Positions 43,513 through 51,575 of a stretch of 64,000 nucleotides of DNA are shown in pieces. The stretch lies in contig NZ_JABMLE010000002.1 in assembly GCF_013205025.1 (NCBI RefSeq), positions 62,001 to 126,000 of the forward strand. Direction: 5' to 3'. Within the stretch, counting starts at the first letter, position 1. Every line of letters starts with the position of its first letter. The stretch is from Rathayibacter sp. VKM Ac-2857. Its GTDB lineage: Bacteria > Actinomycetota > Actinomycetes > Actinomycetales > Microbacteriaceae. The translations under genes and the position numbers were made by a program. The notes under the pieces were generated by a model. It was not told the DNA's origin, did no database searches, and was given only the letters and a program-made list of their open reading frames with translations.

Positions 43513-43746
43513 TCATCGGCGCTGACTGCGCCAGAGGGTGAGCAATGCACGGCAGACGAGATATGTGATCGCGATGGCCACGGCATTGATCACCACGGTC
43601 CACGGGTCGATCGCTCCGACTGCTTTGGCGATGGCGCCGCCGCACAACGATCCGACGAAGGCGATCACGACGAATCCCCACGGTGTCCGCGTTCCCCATA
43701 TCGGGTCTCGCTTCCGCTCTTCTTTCGGCTGTTCTGCCTCACCCAT
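43513..43746 (-). CDS. small two-helix membrane protein, possible immunity protein
   Basis: A 77-residue basic protein with two hydrophobic segments, PWGFVVIAFVGSLCGGAIAKAV and PWTVVINAVAIAITYLVCRALL, and charged ends (EEERK-type start, LWRSQRR end). Its size and topology match many bacteriocin immunity proteins, but no family is recognised. It precedes the bacteriocin-like gene by 21 nt on the same strand, and the lower-GC tract covers both. A TATGGT -10-like box ends 9 nt before the ATG. Confidence 0.55.
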   Translation of the reverse strand: MGEAEQPKEERKRDPIWGTRTPWGFVVIAFVGSLCGGAIAKAVGAIDPWTVVINAVAIAITYLVCRALLTLWRSQRR

Positions 43747-43924
43747 CTGAGAACCATACTGAAATGGTTACGATGCCTACGACGCCAGGATCGATTGCGC
43801 GAACTTGGCGCGCGATCACGCATCTCCGGGAGTGCTCTCACCTGGGCCGATGCAGCGAATCCGAGCGCGATGTCGATCCCGCCGGGGCACAGGGCCCGCC
43901 GGCGCGGGATGGCAGGGTGGTGGG

Positions 43925-44704
43925 GTGACGCCGATCGCCTTCCCCCCGCCCGTGTCCGTGGTCGCCGACGACGGGACGCGGATCGCGACGTACTCGCTCG
44001 GCGACGAGGGGGCGCCGACCGTGCTGGCGGTGCACGGGTTCGCGTCGAACGCGGTGCTGAACTGGGAGACGGCGGGCTGGCTGCGGACGCTGAGCCGCGC
44101 CGGGTACCGGGTGGTCGCGCTCGACCAGCGCGGGCACGGCGCCAGCGAGAAGCCGCATCGCGCCGGCGCGTACGGGGTCGACCTGATGGTCGCCGACATC
44201 GTGCGGGTCATCGAGACCTACGACCTGATCGCTCCGCACTACCTCGGCTACTCGCTCGGCGCGCGGATGGGCTGGGTGCTCGGGATGGAGCATCCGGAGC
44301 TGCTCGCGACGCTCAGCCTCGGCGGGCTCACGGTGGGCGAGCCGCTGCGGCACTTCGATGCGGCGGCGGCCAGGGCGCGGGTGGCCGACGGCGGCGAGAT
44401 CGACGACCGGTTCACCCGCGCGTTCATCGGCATGGCGGAGGGCGTCGCAGGGAACGACCTGGCCGCCCTGGTGGCGGTGGCCGACGGGGTGCGCGGCGGG
44501 GCGCATCCGGAGCTCGGCGCGCACCCCGAGCTCCCGACGCTGATGGTGACGGGCGGGGCCGACCCGATCGCGCCCGGCGGGGCGCGGCTGGCGGAGGAGG
44601 CGGGCGCGCGCTTCGTCAGCGTGCCGGGCCGCGACCACACGAGCACGGTGCCGGCGCGGGCGTTCAAGGACGCGGTACTGGCGTTCCTGGCGGAGCACGC
44701 CTGA
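43925..44704 (+). CDS. alpha/beta hydrolase
   Basis: A 259-residue hydrolase. The oxyanion region is VLAVHGFASNAV, the conserved DQRGHGASEKP follows, and the nucleophile position is YLGYSLGARMG (Ser). The acid is in VTGGADPIAP and the His in PGRDHTSTV. GTG 43925 is chosen because the mature N-terminus TPIAFPPPVSVVADDGTRIATY aligns with family starts. The substrate is unknown. The next gene, a quinone-oxidoreductase-like protein, lies 143 nt downstream with its own promoter. Confidence 0.88.
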   Translation: MTPIAFPPPVSVVADDGTRIATYSLGDEGAPTVLAVHGFASNAVLNWETAGWLRTLSRAGYRVVALDQRGHGASEKPHRAGAYGVDLMVADIVRVIETYDLIAPHYLGYSLGARMGWVLGMEHPELLATLSLGGLTVGEPLRHFDAAAARARVADGGEIDDRFTRAFIGMAEGVAGNDLAALVAVADGVRGGAHPELGAHPELPTLMVTGGADPIAPGGARLAEEAGARFVSVPGRDHTSTVPARAFKDAVLAFLAEHA

Positions 44705-44847
44705 CGCGTGCGGGCGGGCCGGCGTGCGATCCGCAGGCGATCCCGGCGGGAGCGCGCTCTCGTCCGCGCGGAGGCGCCGGCGGAGCGCCGGATCACCTGC
44801 GGATCGGACGGGACCGCCCGTGGAGGCCCGCGGCGTAGCATCGCGGC

Positions 44848-45822
44848 ATGCTTGCGATCCGCGTCGAGAACCCCGGCCCCGACTCCCGCCTCGTGCTCGA
44901 GGAGACCGCCACCCCCTCCCCCGGACCCGGTGAGGTGCTGCTCCGCGTGGCCGCCGCGGGCGTGAACCGCGCCGACCTCGGGCAGCGCGCCGGCGTCTAT
45001 CCGCCGCCGGCCGGAGCGTCGGAGATCCTCGGCATGGAGGTGTCCGGGACGGTCGTCGGTCTCGGCGAGGGCGTCACGACGGTCGCGCAGGGCGACGAGG
45101 TCTGCGCACTCCTCTCCGGCGGAGGCTACGCCGAGCACGTCGTCGTCGACGCGGGGCTGCTGCTGCCGGTCCCCGAGGGCGTCGACCTGATCTCGGCGGC
45201 GGCGCTGCCCGAGACGACCGCGACCGTCTGGTCCAACCTGGTGCTGGTCGCCGGGCTCCGCGCCGGCGAGACCGTGCTGATCCACGGCGGAGGCAGCGGC
45301 ATCGGCACCACGGCGATCCAGATCGCCGCGGCGATCGGCGCCCGGGTCGCCGTGACGGCCGGCAGCCCGCGGAAGCTCGACGCCTGCCGGGCGCTCGGCG
45401 CGGACATCCTGATCGACTACCGCGAGCAGGACTTCGTCGAGCGGATCGCCGCTGAGACGGACGGCGGGGTCGACGTGATCCTGGATCCGGTCGGCGGCGA
45501 CTACCTCGCCCGCGACGTCGAGGCGCTCGCGCTCGGCGGCCGCGTCGTCTTCATCGGCAACCAGTCCGGCACGCAGGGCTCCCTCGACATCGGGACGCTG
45601 ATGCGCAAGCGCGCGGCCGTGCACGCCACGACGCTCCGCGCCCGGCCGCTCGAGGAGCGGCGCGCGATCGTCGCCGCGGTGCGGAAGAGCGTCTGGCCGC
45701 TCGTCGCGGACGGGACGGTGCGGCCGGTGGTCGACGAGGTGATCCCGCTGGCCGAGGCCGAGCGGGCGCACGAGCGGATGACCGCCTCCGGGCACATCGG
45801 CAAGCTGCTGCTCACCCCGTGA
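44848..45822 (+). CDS. NAD(P)H:quinone oxidoreductase-like medium-chain dehydrogenase
   Basis: A 324-residue MDR enzyme of the zeta-crystallin/QOR group. The catalytic domain holds VAAAGVNRADLGQRAGVYPPP and ILGMEVSGTVVGLGEGV; the nucleotide site is VLIHGGGSGIGTTAIQIAAAIGA. No zinc ligands are evident. It should reduce quinones or enals with NADPH. TAGCAT ends 6 nt before ATG 44848, a leaderless-type promoter. A 27-bp perfect inverted repeat follows the stop by 14 nt. Confidence 0.9.
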   Translation: MLAIRVENPGPDSRLVLEETATPSPGPGEVLLRVAAAGVNRADLGQRAGVYPPPAGASEILGMEVSGTVVGLGEGVTTVAQGDEVCALLSGGGYAEHVVVDAGLLLPVPEGVDLISAAALPETTATVWSNLVLVAGLRAGETVLIHGGGSGIGTTAIQIAAAIGARVAVTAGSPRKLDACRALGADILIDYREQDFVERIAAETDGGVDVILDPVGGDYLARDVEALALGGRVVFIGNQSGTQGSLDIGTLMRKRAAVHATTLRARPLEERRAIVAAVRKSVWPLVADGTVRPVVDEVIPLAEAERAHERMTASGHIGKLLLTP

Positions 45823-45836
45823 CGGACGGCTGACGA

Positions 45837-45904
45837 CACAGCATCAGCCGAGAGGCCCCGTCAGCCGCGATCGGCGATGACGGGGCCTCTCGGCTGATGC
45901 TGTG
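45837..45904. repeat. long perfect palindrome, family 2, copy 1; probable bidirectional terminator
   Basis: Perfect 27-bp arms begin CACAGCATCAGCCGAGAGGC and a 14-nt loop separates them. It lies between the convergent QOR and pRiA4b genes. Outer bases resemble the palindrome at 52969-53041. Confidence 0.85.
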
Positions 45905-45917
45905 CGGTGCGGAGCGG

Positions 45918-47762
45918 TCAGACCGCTGCGCGGAGCAGGCCGAGCGAGCGGTTGATGCCGTCGACGTCGACGCTCGCGGGGTCGAACGTCGCCTCGGGGG
46001 CGAGTCCGAGGGCGTCGAGCGCCTCCGCGTGGTCGGCGGACGACGGGTCCGTCGCGGCGCGGACCGTGTCCGCCCAGGCGGCCGGGCCGCCGGGGGCGTC
46101 GAGCGGAGCGGCTCCGCGCGCGCCGGTGCAGCGCGGCAGGGCGGCGCCCAGCGGCGACACCGACTCGAGGCGGATGACGTGGCGCCACTCGTCCTCGAGG
46201 TCGTAGACGTAGAACAGCTCGTCGCCGACGCTCTCGAGCACCTCGGCGAGCGCGACGCCGCCCTCGTCGACGAGGTCGGAGCCGAGCTCCTCCGCGTCGG
46301 CCGGCGAGCCGATCGGCGCGTGCTCCTCGTCGGGCACGCCGACGCTGAAGTAGTGCGGCTGCGCGTCGGTCCAGCCGAGCGAGAGCTGCAGGGCGAGGTG
46401 CAGATCGCGCAGCGACGACTCCGAGGACAGCTCGAGCCGGCGCCAGACGACCGGCTTGGTGCCGAGCAGCGAGACGTGCAGGGCGTAGGCGGAGTCGGTG
46501 TCCTCCGTCGCCTCGTCGAGGATCTCGAGGCGGGTCGCGTCGCCGGCACCGAGGAGCACGATGCTCGCGCGGACGACCGAGGCGAGGACCGGTTGCAGGC
46601 CCTCGGGCAGCACGTAGCCGAACTCGGGCGAGTGCAGCAGCAGGCCGAGCTCGGCGGCGTCGTCGAGCATCCGCTCGGCCGCGCCGACCATCCGCTCGCG
46701 CTCGTCCAGGGCGTCCTCGAGCGAGACGTCGAGTTCGGCGGCGAGCTCGTCGACCAGCTCGCCGACGACGAGGCCCTCGTGGATCTGCGCCTGGCAGGCG
46801 ACCGCGATCCGCGCGAGGACGGCGTCGGTGGTGGTGATCGCGCGCTCGCGCGGCGAGAAGGCGCCGTTCTCGGTGTCGGCGGCGGCGAGCGCCTCCTGCG
46901 CGCTGACGAGCCAGAGCTCGATGAAGCGGGCGATGTAGGCGATGCGCTCGACCGTGGCCTCGCGCGCCTCGGAGCTGCGCCAGGCCGGCGCGGCGTCGCC
47001 GAGGCCCGCGGTGGAGCCGTCGGCGTCGAGCACGTCGGAGGCGACCAGCGCGTCCCACCAGGCCGAGACCGGGATGCGGACGGCGTCGTCGCTCGGGGAC
47101 GAGCCGGCGGAGGAGACGCCGGCCTCGACCACGATCTCGCGGGCGGCGCGCTCGGAGACCGTCGCTCCGTCGGTGGCGGCGAGGTGCTCGACGACGACGT
47201 CGGCGGCGTGCACGAGGGCGGTGGCGCGGGCAGCGGACAGCATCTCGGCGTCCGGGACCTCGTCGACCTCGAGCAGGTCGTCGAGGACGGCCTCGACGAA
47301 GGAGCCGGCGAGGTCGAGGACCTCGTCCAGCACGGCCTGGCACTCGTCGAGCTCCTCGTCGGTGCCGGTCCAGAGGTCCTCGTTGGTGAGGAAGTCGAGG
47401 AAGTGCTCGACGACCTCGGCGACGGTGAAGAGGGTGTCGTCCAGGTCTGCCTCGCTCTCCTCGCCGGAGAGGTCGGCCTCGATCTGGTCGAAGACGGCCT
47501 CGAGGAGCTCGGCGTCGGGCTGGGCGAACGAGCCGCGCGGGCGCAGGTCGCGGGTCATGGCGAAGAGGTCGGTGAGGACCTCGACGGCCTCGTCGACGTC
47601 GAGGTGCTCGTGCAGGACGGCGACGTCGGCGAGGTGCGACCGGTACCAGCTGCGGAACCGCACCATCAGTGCGGTCTCGGCCGTGCGGCCGCCGCCGCCC
47701 TGACCGCCCGAGCCGCCGGAGCGCCCGCCTCCGGATCGTCCCTGATTGCGCTTCTTGCCCAT
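45918..47762 (-). CDS. large acidic protein with C-terminal plasmid pRiA4b ORF-3-like domain
   Basis: A 614-residue protein. After a Gly-rich basic start (MGKKRNQGRSGGGRSG) come about 420 acidic, Ala-rich helical residues without a recognised domain. The pRiA4b ORF-3/TnpR-passenger-like domain occupies roughly residues 425-540 (YALHVSLLGTKPVVWRRLELSSE, LRDLHLALQLSLGWTDAQPHYFSVG, FYVYDLEDEWRHVI). This domain is often carried by mobile elements and has no established activity. GGAGGAA precedes ATG 47762. It is single-gene and convergent with QOR across a palindrome. Confidence 0.82.
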   Translation of the reverse strand: MGKKRNQGRSGGGRSGGSGGQGGGGRTAETALMVRFRSWYRSHLADVAVLHEHLDVDEAVEVLTDLFAMTRDLRPRGSFAQPDAELLEAVFDQIEADLSGEESEADLDDTLFTVAEVVEHFLDFLTNEDLWTGTDEELDECQAVLDEVLDLAGSFVEAVLDDLLEVDEVPDAEMLSAARATALVHAADVVVEHLAATDGATVSERAAREIVVEAGVSSAGSSPSDDAVRIPVSAWWDALVASDVLDADGSTAGLGDAAPAWRSSEAREATVERIAYIARFIELWLVSAQEALAAADTENGAFSPRERAITTTDAVLARIAVACQAQIHEGLVVGELVDELAAELDVSLEDALDERERMVGAAERMLDDAAELGLLLHSPEFGYVLPEGLQPVLASVVRASIVLLGAGDATRLEILDEATEDTDSAYALHVSLLGTKPVVWRRLELSSESSLRDLHLALQLSLGWTDAQPHYFSVGVPDEEHAPIGSPADAEELGSDLVDEGGVALAEVLESVGDELFYVYDLEDEWRHVIRLESVSPLGAALPRCTGARGAAPLDAPGGPAAWADTVRAATDPSSADHAEALDALGLAPEATFDPASVDVDGINRSLGLLRAAV

Positions 47763-47977
47763 CGTTCCTCCGCGACCGCTCCCCCTCGACGACGGAGCAG
47801 TACAGCCTACCCAGTGCGGGCGAGCCGGGTCACGCGCGGGGACCGCCGGGAATGAACGCTCCGCGAACTCGCGTGCGGTCGATCGACCGTCCCGCACACC
47901 TCCTCGAGCGAGGGCCCTCCGCGCGTTGACAGCGGGCCGCTGCCCTGCCTGACTGGGCTCGACGCGAGGAGGCGCTC

Positions 47978-48418
47978 ATGGCGGGGATCACCGCATTCGA
48001 CCACGTCGGAGTGACGGTGCACGATCTCGAGACGGCGACGGCGTTCTTCGTCGGGCTGGGTCTCGTGCTCGAAGGGCGCGCGCCCGTGGAGGGCGAGTTC
48101 CTCGACACGGTGGTCGGCATGCAGGACGCCCGCACCGACATCGTGATGCTGCGGCCACCCGGTGGCGGGACCGCGGTCGAGCTCTCGCGGTTCGTCCGGC
48201 CTGCACCGCGGCCCGTTCCCGCCGCCGTCGAGGCTGACGAGCCGGGGCTCCGGAGCCTGGCCTTCGTCGTCGACGACCTCTCCGCCGTCCTCGAGCGGCT
48301 CGCGGCCGACGGGTACGGACTGGTCGGCGGTGTCGGCGAGTACGAGGGGGCCTGGCGGATGGCGTACGTCCGCGGACCGGAGGGCGTCATCGTCGCGCTC
48401 AGCGAGCGGCTGGCCTGA
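47978..48418 (+). CDS. VOC (glyoxalase/bleomycin resistance) family protein
   Basis: A 146-residue protein of two beta-alpha-beta-beta-beta modules. It starts ITAFDHVGVTVHDLETATAFFVGLGLVLEGRAPVEG; the second module has LAFVVDDLSAVLERLAADGYGLVGGVGEYEG. Metal ligand candidates are the early His and the Glu of TAVELSRF. The substrate is unknown. GAGGAG precedes ATG 47978, and TTGACA lies about 55 nt upstream as a -35. Confidence 0.88.
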   Translation: MAGITAFDHVGVTVHDLETATAFFVGLGLVLEGRAPVEGEFLDTVVGMQDARTDIVMLRPPGGGTAVELSRFVRPAPRPVPAAVEADEPGLRSLAFVVDDLSAVLERLAADGYGLVGGVGEYEGAWRMAYVRGPEGVIVALSERLA

Positions 48419-48437
48419 GGCGCTCCTCCGCTCGGAT

Positions 48438-48535
48438 CGATCCGTCGCGAAGGGCTGTCTCGCTCGCTTCGATCCGTCGCGGACGGCTCTCTCGCGTGCT
48501 CCGGCACGTGCTTCCCCGACGGATCGATCGGTGCC
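48438..48535. repeat. short repeats before the DUF4259 gene
   Basis: GATCCGTCGC occurs at 48439 and 48471 (32-bp period, followed by similar GGCTSTCTCGC tracts), with an inverted ACGGATCGATC near 48519. A small direct repeat GGTGCGGCCG follows at 48541 and 48551. No coding content is seen. Confidence 0.5.
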
Positions 48536-48586
48536 TCGGCGGTGCGGCCGGGTGCGGCCGGGTGCGGGTCGGCGTAGCGTCGGGCC

Positions 48587-48982
48587 ATGGGTGCATGGAG
48601 TGGGGAGCCGTTCGGCAACGACACGGCGAGCGACTGGGTCTACGAGCTCGACGAGGCCGGCGACTGGCAGTACGTCCGCGAGGCGCTGGACGCCGCCGTC
48701 GCGCCGACGCAGGTGGACGCGGATGCGGCGACCTGCGCGATCGCGGCCGCCGAGGTCGTCGCGCGCGGGCTCGGCCGCGAGGGCGGCCCGCACGCCGACA
48801 CGATCGCGCACTTCGTGCAGCGGGCCGGGCGACCCGACGACGAGCTCGTGGCGCTCGCCCTCGCCGCGCTGGCCGCCTCCGACTCGCCCGGGAGCGAGCT
48901 CACCGAGCTCTGGGAAGAAGCGGACCCGGAGGAGTGGCGCGAGGCCAACGACGCGGTGCGGAGTGTGCTCGAGGAGGCCTGA
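48587..48982 (+). CDS. DUF4259 domain protein
   Basis: A 131-residue acidic cytoplasmic protein. The family signature is its start: MGAWSGEPFGNDTASDWVYELDEAGDW, followed by helical Ala-rich repeats (AAEVVARGLGREGGP, DELVALALAALAASD). The function of DUF4259 is not established. TAGCGT (48575-48580) ends 6 nt before the ATG with a TTGCGG-like -35 17 bp further up, so the message should be leaderless. Confidence 0.85.
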   Translation: MGAWSGEPFGNDTASDWVYELDEAGDWQYVREALDAAVAPTQVDADAATCAIAAAEVVARGLGREGGPHADTIAHFVQRAGRPDDELVALALAALAASDSPGSELTELWEEADPEEWREANDAVRSVLEEA

Positions 48983-49076
48983 TCGCGAGAGAAGCCCGCG
49001 GGCGACGACGCGCGCGCGCGACTAGCGTGGCGGAGGCGACCGCACCCGGTCGCGACGAGAGCGACGAGGGGCCACG

Positions 49077-49928
49077 ATGCCGGACTTCACCACGGACGAC
49101 GGGGTCCGGCTGAGCTGGACCGAGCAGGGCGACCCGGCCGGGCGGCCGGTGGTGCTGATCGCCGGATTCAAGGCGCCGGCGACGAGCTGGAAGCCGCAGC
49201 AGGGGCCGCTCGCGGAGGCCGGCTACCGGGTGATCTCGTTCGACCGGCGGGGGCACGGGCTGTCCGAGCGGACGGAGGCCGGCGCGACGATGCTCCGGCA
49301 CGGCGAGGATCTCGCGCAGCTGCTCCGGCACCTGGACCTGGAGGGCGCGGCGCTGGTCGGCGGCTCGATGGGCGGCAACTCGATCTGGGCGTTCCTGGCG
49401 GGCTCCGCGGGAGGCACGGCAGGAAGCACCGACGAGAGCACCGTCGAGAGCACCGACGCGAGCCGTGTCGACCGCATCGTGATCGTCGACCAGACGCCGC
49501 GGATGCTCAACGGCGGCGACTGGCCCTACGGCTTCTACGACTACACCGAGGCGAACCGCGACACCCTCTTCGCGACGACCATCCCCGATCCGGGGCGCTG
49601 GAGCATCGCCTCGAAGGGGCCGGTGCGGATCGCGCGGCTGCTGAAGGCGCTCGGCGGCGGCGAGCGCCGGGAGCTCACCGAGACCGAGCGGCGGCTGCTG
49701 AACGACCACGCGCGGGCCGACTGGCGGCCGGTGATCGCGCGGACGAGCGTGCCGGTGCTCTTCGTCGCCGGGCGCGAGAGCGAGTTCTGGCCGGCCGAGC
49801 ACGCGGCGGCCGCGGCCTCGCTCGCCCCGCACGGCGACTCCCTCGTCATCGAGAAGGACGGCCACGCGGCGAACATCGAGCAGCCGAAGGTCTTCACCGA
49901 GGCGCTGCTGGAGTTCCTGGGGCGCTGA
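49077..49928 (+). CDS. alpha/beta hydrolase
   Basis: A 283-residue hydrolase with DRRGHGLSERTEAGATML, nucleophile GGSMGGNSIWAF (Ser), acid near VLFVAGRESEFWP and His in EKDGHAANIEQP. An insert of Gly/Ser/Thr residues after the nucleophile helix (GGTAGSTDESTVESTDAS) is encoded by a short repeat and is probably a loop expansion. GAGGGG lies before ATG 49077; a TAGCGT box 50 nt upstream is a likely -10. The substrate is unknown. Confidence 0.88.
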   Translation: MPDFTTDDGVRLSWTEQGDPAGRPVVLIAGFKAPATSWKPQQGPLAEAGYRVISFDRRGHGLSERTEAGATMLRHGEDLAQLLRHLDLEGAALVGGSMGGNSIWAFLAGSAGGTAGSTDESTVESTDASRVDRIVIVDQTPRMLNGGDWPYGFYDYTEANRDTLFATTIPDPGRWSIASKGPVRIARLLKALGGGERRELTETERRLLNDHARADWRPVIARTSVPVLFVAGRESEFWPAEHAAAAASLAPHGDSLVIEKDGHAANIEQPKVFTEALLEFLGR

Positions 49929-49953
49929 TCCCGGGAGAACCGACAGCGGGGCT

Positions 49954-51390
49954 TCAGCCCGGGAACGCCTTGCCCGGGTTGAGCACGCCGAGCGGATCGA
50001 GCGCGTCCTTGATCGAGCGGTGCATCCCGAGGACGCGCGGGCCGAGCTCGTCGGCCGCCCCCGGCAGCTTGAGCCGGCCCACGCCGTGCTCGCCGGTGAC
50101 CGTGCCGCCGAGGTCCAGGCAGTCGTCGACGATGCGGTCGAAGGCGCTCTTCGCGCGGGCCTTCGCAGCTTCGTCGCCCTCGGGCGCGATGATCAGCGGG
50201 TGCAGGTTGCCGTCGCCGGCGTGCGCGATCGTCGCGATGACCACGTCGTGGTCGGCGGCGGCCGAGCGGATCCGCGCGAGCATCTCGGGGACGGCCCCGC
50301 GCGGGACGCAGACGTCCTCGGTGAGCACCGGGCCCAGGCGCTCGAGCGCCGGGTAGGCGAGGCGGCGGGCGAGGAAGAGCCGGTCGACCTCGTCCTGGTC
50401 GGTGGCCTGCTCGACGGAGAGCGCGCGGGCGCCGGCCATCAGCGCCTCGACGCGGTCGGCGGCGGTGCGGCCCGCCTCCCCCGGCTCGTCGACCTTGGCG
50501 AGCAGCAGCGTGTCGACGCCGTGCGGCAGCCCGAGGTGCTGCCAATCGTCGACGGCGCGCAGGCAGGTGCTGTCGATGATCTCGAGGGCGGAGGGGATGA
50601 TCCCGGCGGCCGAGATCGCGGCGACCGCGACTCCCGCGTCCTCGAGCGAGCCGAAGGAGCCGACGATCGCGCGCTGCTCGCGGCCGTCGAGCGGGAGCAG
50701 GCGCAGCGTCAGCTCGACGATGATGCCGAGCGTGCCCTCCGAGCCGACCATCAGGCCGGTGAGGTCGTAGCCGACGACGCCCTTCGCGGTGCGGCGGCCG
50801 AGGCTGACGAGCGAGCCGTCGGCGAGGACGACCTTCATCCCGAGCACGTAGTCGCGGGTGACGCCGTACTTCACGCAGCAGATGCCGCCGGCGTTGGTGG
50901 CGGCGTTGCCGCCGATGGTCGAGATGGCGGAGCTGGCCGGGTCCGGCGGGTACCAGAGTCGGGCCTCGGCGACGGCGGCCCGGAGCGCGTCGTTGATCAC
51001 GCCGGGCTGGGCGACGACGAAGCGCTCGTCGGCATCGATCTCGAGGACGGCGTCCATCCGCTCGAGCGAGACGACGAGGCAGCCGGCGAGCGCGTTGGCT
51101 CCGCCGGAGAGGCCTGTACCCGCGCCGCGCGGGACCACGCTGAGACCCGCGCGCGCGGCGACGCGGACGGCGTGCGCCACGTCCTCCGCGCTCTCGGCGA
51201 GGACGACCGCGAGCGGCAGGCCGTACGGCGCCCACTCGGCGTCGTCGTGGCTGTACGCCTGGAGGACGTCGCGGTCGGTGACGACGCGCTCGCCGAGCCG
51301 CTCGCGCAGCTCGTCCAGAACGCGATCCCTGGCCGGCGGCCCGCCCTGGCTCCGCTCGCGATCCTGGGTCTGCACCGGCACCGTCTCCAC
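49954..51390 (-). CDS. FAD-binding oxidase, GlcD/D-lactate dehydrogenase family
   Basis: A 478-residue flavoenzyme. The PCMH-type FAD domain has VVPRGAGTGLSGGANALAG and STIGGNAATNAGGICCVKYGVTRDYVLGM; the C-terminal domain ends IAHAGDGNLHPLII and GEHGVGRLKLPG. It should oxidise a 2-hydroxy acid such as glycolate or D-lactate. GTG 51390 is preferred because TAGGTT lies 8 nt upstream; the longer frame to 51519 looks non-coding. No GlcE/GlcF partners are present, so it is likely a single-subunit enzyme. Confidence 0.9.
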   Translation of the reverse strand: METVPVQTQDRERSQGGPPARDRVLDELRERLGERVVTDRDVLQAYSHDDAEWAPYGLPLAVVLAESAEDVAHAVRVAARAGLSVVPRGAGTGLSGGANALAGCLVVSLERMDAVLEIDADERFVVAQPGVINDALRAAVAEARLWYPPDPASSAISTIGGNAATNAGGICCVKYGVTRDYVLGMKVVLADGSLVSLGRRTAKGVVGYDLTGLMVGSEGTLGIIVELTLRLLPLDGREQRAIVGSFGSLEDAGVAVAAISAAGIIPSALEIIDSTCLRAVDDWQHLGLPHGVDTLLLAKVDEPGEAGRTAADRVEALMAGARALSVEQATDQDEVDRLFLARRLAYPALERLGPVLTEDVCVPRGAVPEMLARIRSAAADHDVVIATIAHAGDGNLHPLIIAPEGDEAAKARAKSAFDRIVDDCLDLGGTVTGEHGVGRLKLPGAADELGPRVLGMHRSIKDALDPLGVLNPGKAFPG

Positions 51391-51575
51391 GACGGACGAA
51401 CCTACACCCGGCGCCTGCGGGTGCGCGGATCCGCCTCCCGCCGGATCGGAGCGCCCGAGCGCGACCTTCGGAGCCCCGCGCACGATGGGTGAAGGCGTGT
51501 TTCGATCATGAGAAATCACGCAGCGATCTCGCGGAAGGGGTTGCGCTGGTCCCGCGTTCTCGTTGGAATCGCGGG

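Noticed and set aside
48438-48535. Repeats as a binding-site array for a plasmid-type replication or partition protein
   Set aside because: Only two direct copies and one inverted copy are seen, with no replication or partition gene nearby.
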